Shown here one piece after another: positions 6,136-6,730 of a stretch of 6,730 nucleotides of DNA. Within the stretch, counting starts at the first letter, position 1. The number at the start of each line of letters is the position of its first letter. This stretch comes from Bacteroidales bacterium UBA3816 (GTDB lineage Bacteria > Bacteroidota > Bacteroidia > Bacteroidales > P3). The notes under the pieces are model-generated. The model did no database searches, was not told where the DNA came from, and saw only the letters and a list, made by a program, of their open reading frames with translations. The DNA is taken from contig DFDY01000116.1 of the NCBI GenBank assembly GCA_002368955.1, forward strand, positions 1-6,730, written 5' to 3'. Made by a program: the position numbers and the translations under genes.

Positions 6136-6730
6136 CTAAAATTTGCGGTCGAAAATCTTATAAAAACTCTTCACTACCACCGAACCCTCGTCCCACTTAT
6201 ACTCCTCTGCCACAGCCTTCACATAGCCTAATGCCTCGGCACGCTCCGCCGTGGCATTCAGCCTCAGGATAAAGTCGTTGTAGGCCTTCATGTTGTTGTG
6301 GAACAGCTCGCTCATGAAGCTGAACTTATCGTTGATATTGATGATGGTGCGCAAGTCGTCCACCTTCTTGGCACGCACGCTGCCCGCCAGCTGCTCCTCA
6401 ACGTTATGGGCCGGATGGTTCAGCGTGTCGGCCAAGGTACGTTTGCCGCGGCTGCCACTCTCCTTGCTGATATAGTCGAAGAGCGAAGCCTCACGTTTGG
6501 CCGAAGCCGGTTCGTCGGCAAAAAGCTCGTCGTTCGGGTTGCCCTCCAGCCGTTCCATCTGGGGTTCTATGACAGGCTCCGGAGCCTTCGCAGTCTCATC
6601 GGGGGCAAAGACCGGCTTCAACTCTTCAGCCGCCAGGGCGGCGGCCTTACGCTTCTCCTCGGCGGCCTTCTTGGCGGCGGCCTCCTCGGCCAGACGTTTC
6701 TCCTCCGCAGCCCTCTTGGCGGCGGCCTCC
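6136..6730 (-). CDS. Uncharacterised protein with Ala/Lys/Glu-rich helical repeats, 5' end cut by window edge
   Basis: The reading frame is open to the right edge, so the true start is not visible; 197 residues can be read. A TTG at 6621 is internal and should not be taken as the start. Visible residues 1-36 are almost only Ala, Lys, Arg and Glu, in a 15-residue repeat that predicts a long charged helix or coiled coil. Residues 37 to about 82 form a Pro- and acid-rich, probably disordered linker. Residues about 122-197 look like a compact helical domain with conserved-looking VDDLRTIININDKFSFM (123-139), ELFHNNMKAYNDFI (141-154), and a basic, aromatic end (KSFYKIFDRKF). From memory, a C-terminal domain with an IND-(K/R)-F pattern recurs in Bacteroidales hypothetical proteins, but I cannot name a family or function. 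The repeat recalls TolA-like spacers only in composition. The stop is two bases before gmk, so it is probably co-transcribed with it. Confidence 0.88.
   Translation of the reverse strand, partial: EAAAKRAAEEKRLAEEAAAKKAAEEKRKAAALAAEELKPVFAPDETAKAPEPVIEPQMERLEGNPNDELFADEPASAKREASLFDYISKESGSRGKRTLADTLNHPAHNVEEQLAGSVRAKKVDDLRTIININDKFSFMSELFHNNMKAYNDFILRLNATAERAEALGYVKAVAEEYKWDEGSVVVKSFYKIFDRKF
6640..6729 (-). repeat. Two 45-bp in-frame tandem repeats coding for a 15-residue Ala/Lys/Glu helix unit
   Basis: Unit 1 (6729-6685) encodes EAAAKRAAEEKRLAE and unit 2 (6684-6640) encodes EAAAKKAAEEKRKAA; they match at 12 of 15 residues. A degraded continuation (ALAAEE) follows at 6639-6622. The array reaches the window edge, so more copies probably lie to the right. 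The differences between units are both silent and coding, so the copies have diverged rather than being freshly duplicated. Confidence 0.85.

Larger units (their letters stand above)
1..6730 (-). other. Probable single operon: unknown gene, gmk, mreC, mreD, porZ, recO, S8 protease
   Basis: All seven genes share one strand. Junctions in transcription order are +2, +12, -4, +6, +1 and +11 bases. No gap can hold a terminator or a separate promoter, and I see no GC-rich hairpin followed by a T run at any junction. Several starts (recO, mreD) look translationally coupled to the preceding stop. Both ends of the unit lie outside the window. Confidence 0.8.

Noticed and set aside
6619..6621. TTG as the start of the gene upstream of gmk
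   Set aside because: The frame continues open to the window edge through the charged repeat, so TTG codes for an internal leucine.

Overview
The window looks like chromosomal DNA of a Bacteroidota member, most likely of the order Bacteroidales. The evidence is a PorZ-type component of the type IX secretion system (T9SS), MreC, MreD, RecO and guanylate kinase proteins of Bacteroidota character, a subtilase of the kind common in that phylum, and a general lack of Shine-Dalgarno sites. I cannot name a genus from the sequence alone. The DNA is moderately GC-rich, and nothing in it suggests mobile DNA.

All seven genes lie on the minus strand, so the window reads right to left. In transcription order they are: the 3' end of an unidentified gene with an Ala/Lys/Glu-rich helical repeat (6136 to the right edge); gmk, guanylate kinase (5561-6133); mreC (4706-5548); mreD (4194-4709); a porZ-like gene (1860-4187); recO (1124-1858); and the 5' part of an S8 subtilisin-like protease whose 3' end runs off the left edge (1-1112). 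Successive junctions are +2, +12, -4, +6, +1 and +11 bases. There is no intergenic space for a promoter or terminator, so this is probably the middle of one long operon. Its promoter and terminator lie outside the window.

The operon combines nucleotide metabolism (Gmk), the elongation machinery of the cell wall (MreC, MreD), the outer-membrane attachment complex of the T9SS (PorZ), recombinational repair (RecO) and an exported protease that may be a T9SS cargo. MreC, MreD, PorZ and the protease all act in or beyond the inner membrane, so envelope growth and surface-protein display may be co-expressed. That functional link is inference.

I found no RNA genes, CRISPR arrays, insertion sequences or attachment sites. 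The points most worth a second look are porZ lying between mreCD and recO, the separation of mreCD from any visible mreB/pbp2/rodA, strong Shine-Dalgarno-like sites in front of mreC and mreD only, opposed A8/T8 tracts around the porZ start, and the repeat-bearing gene upstream of gmk. No new multi-gene system is evident.
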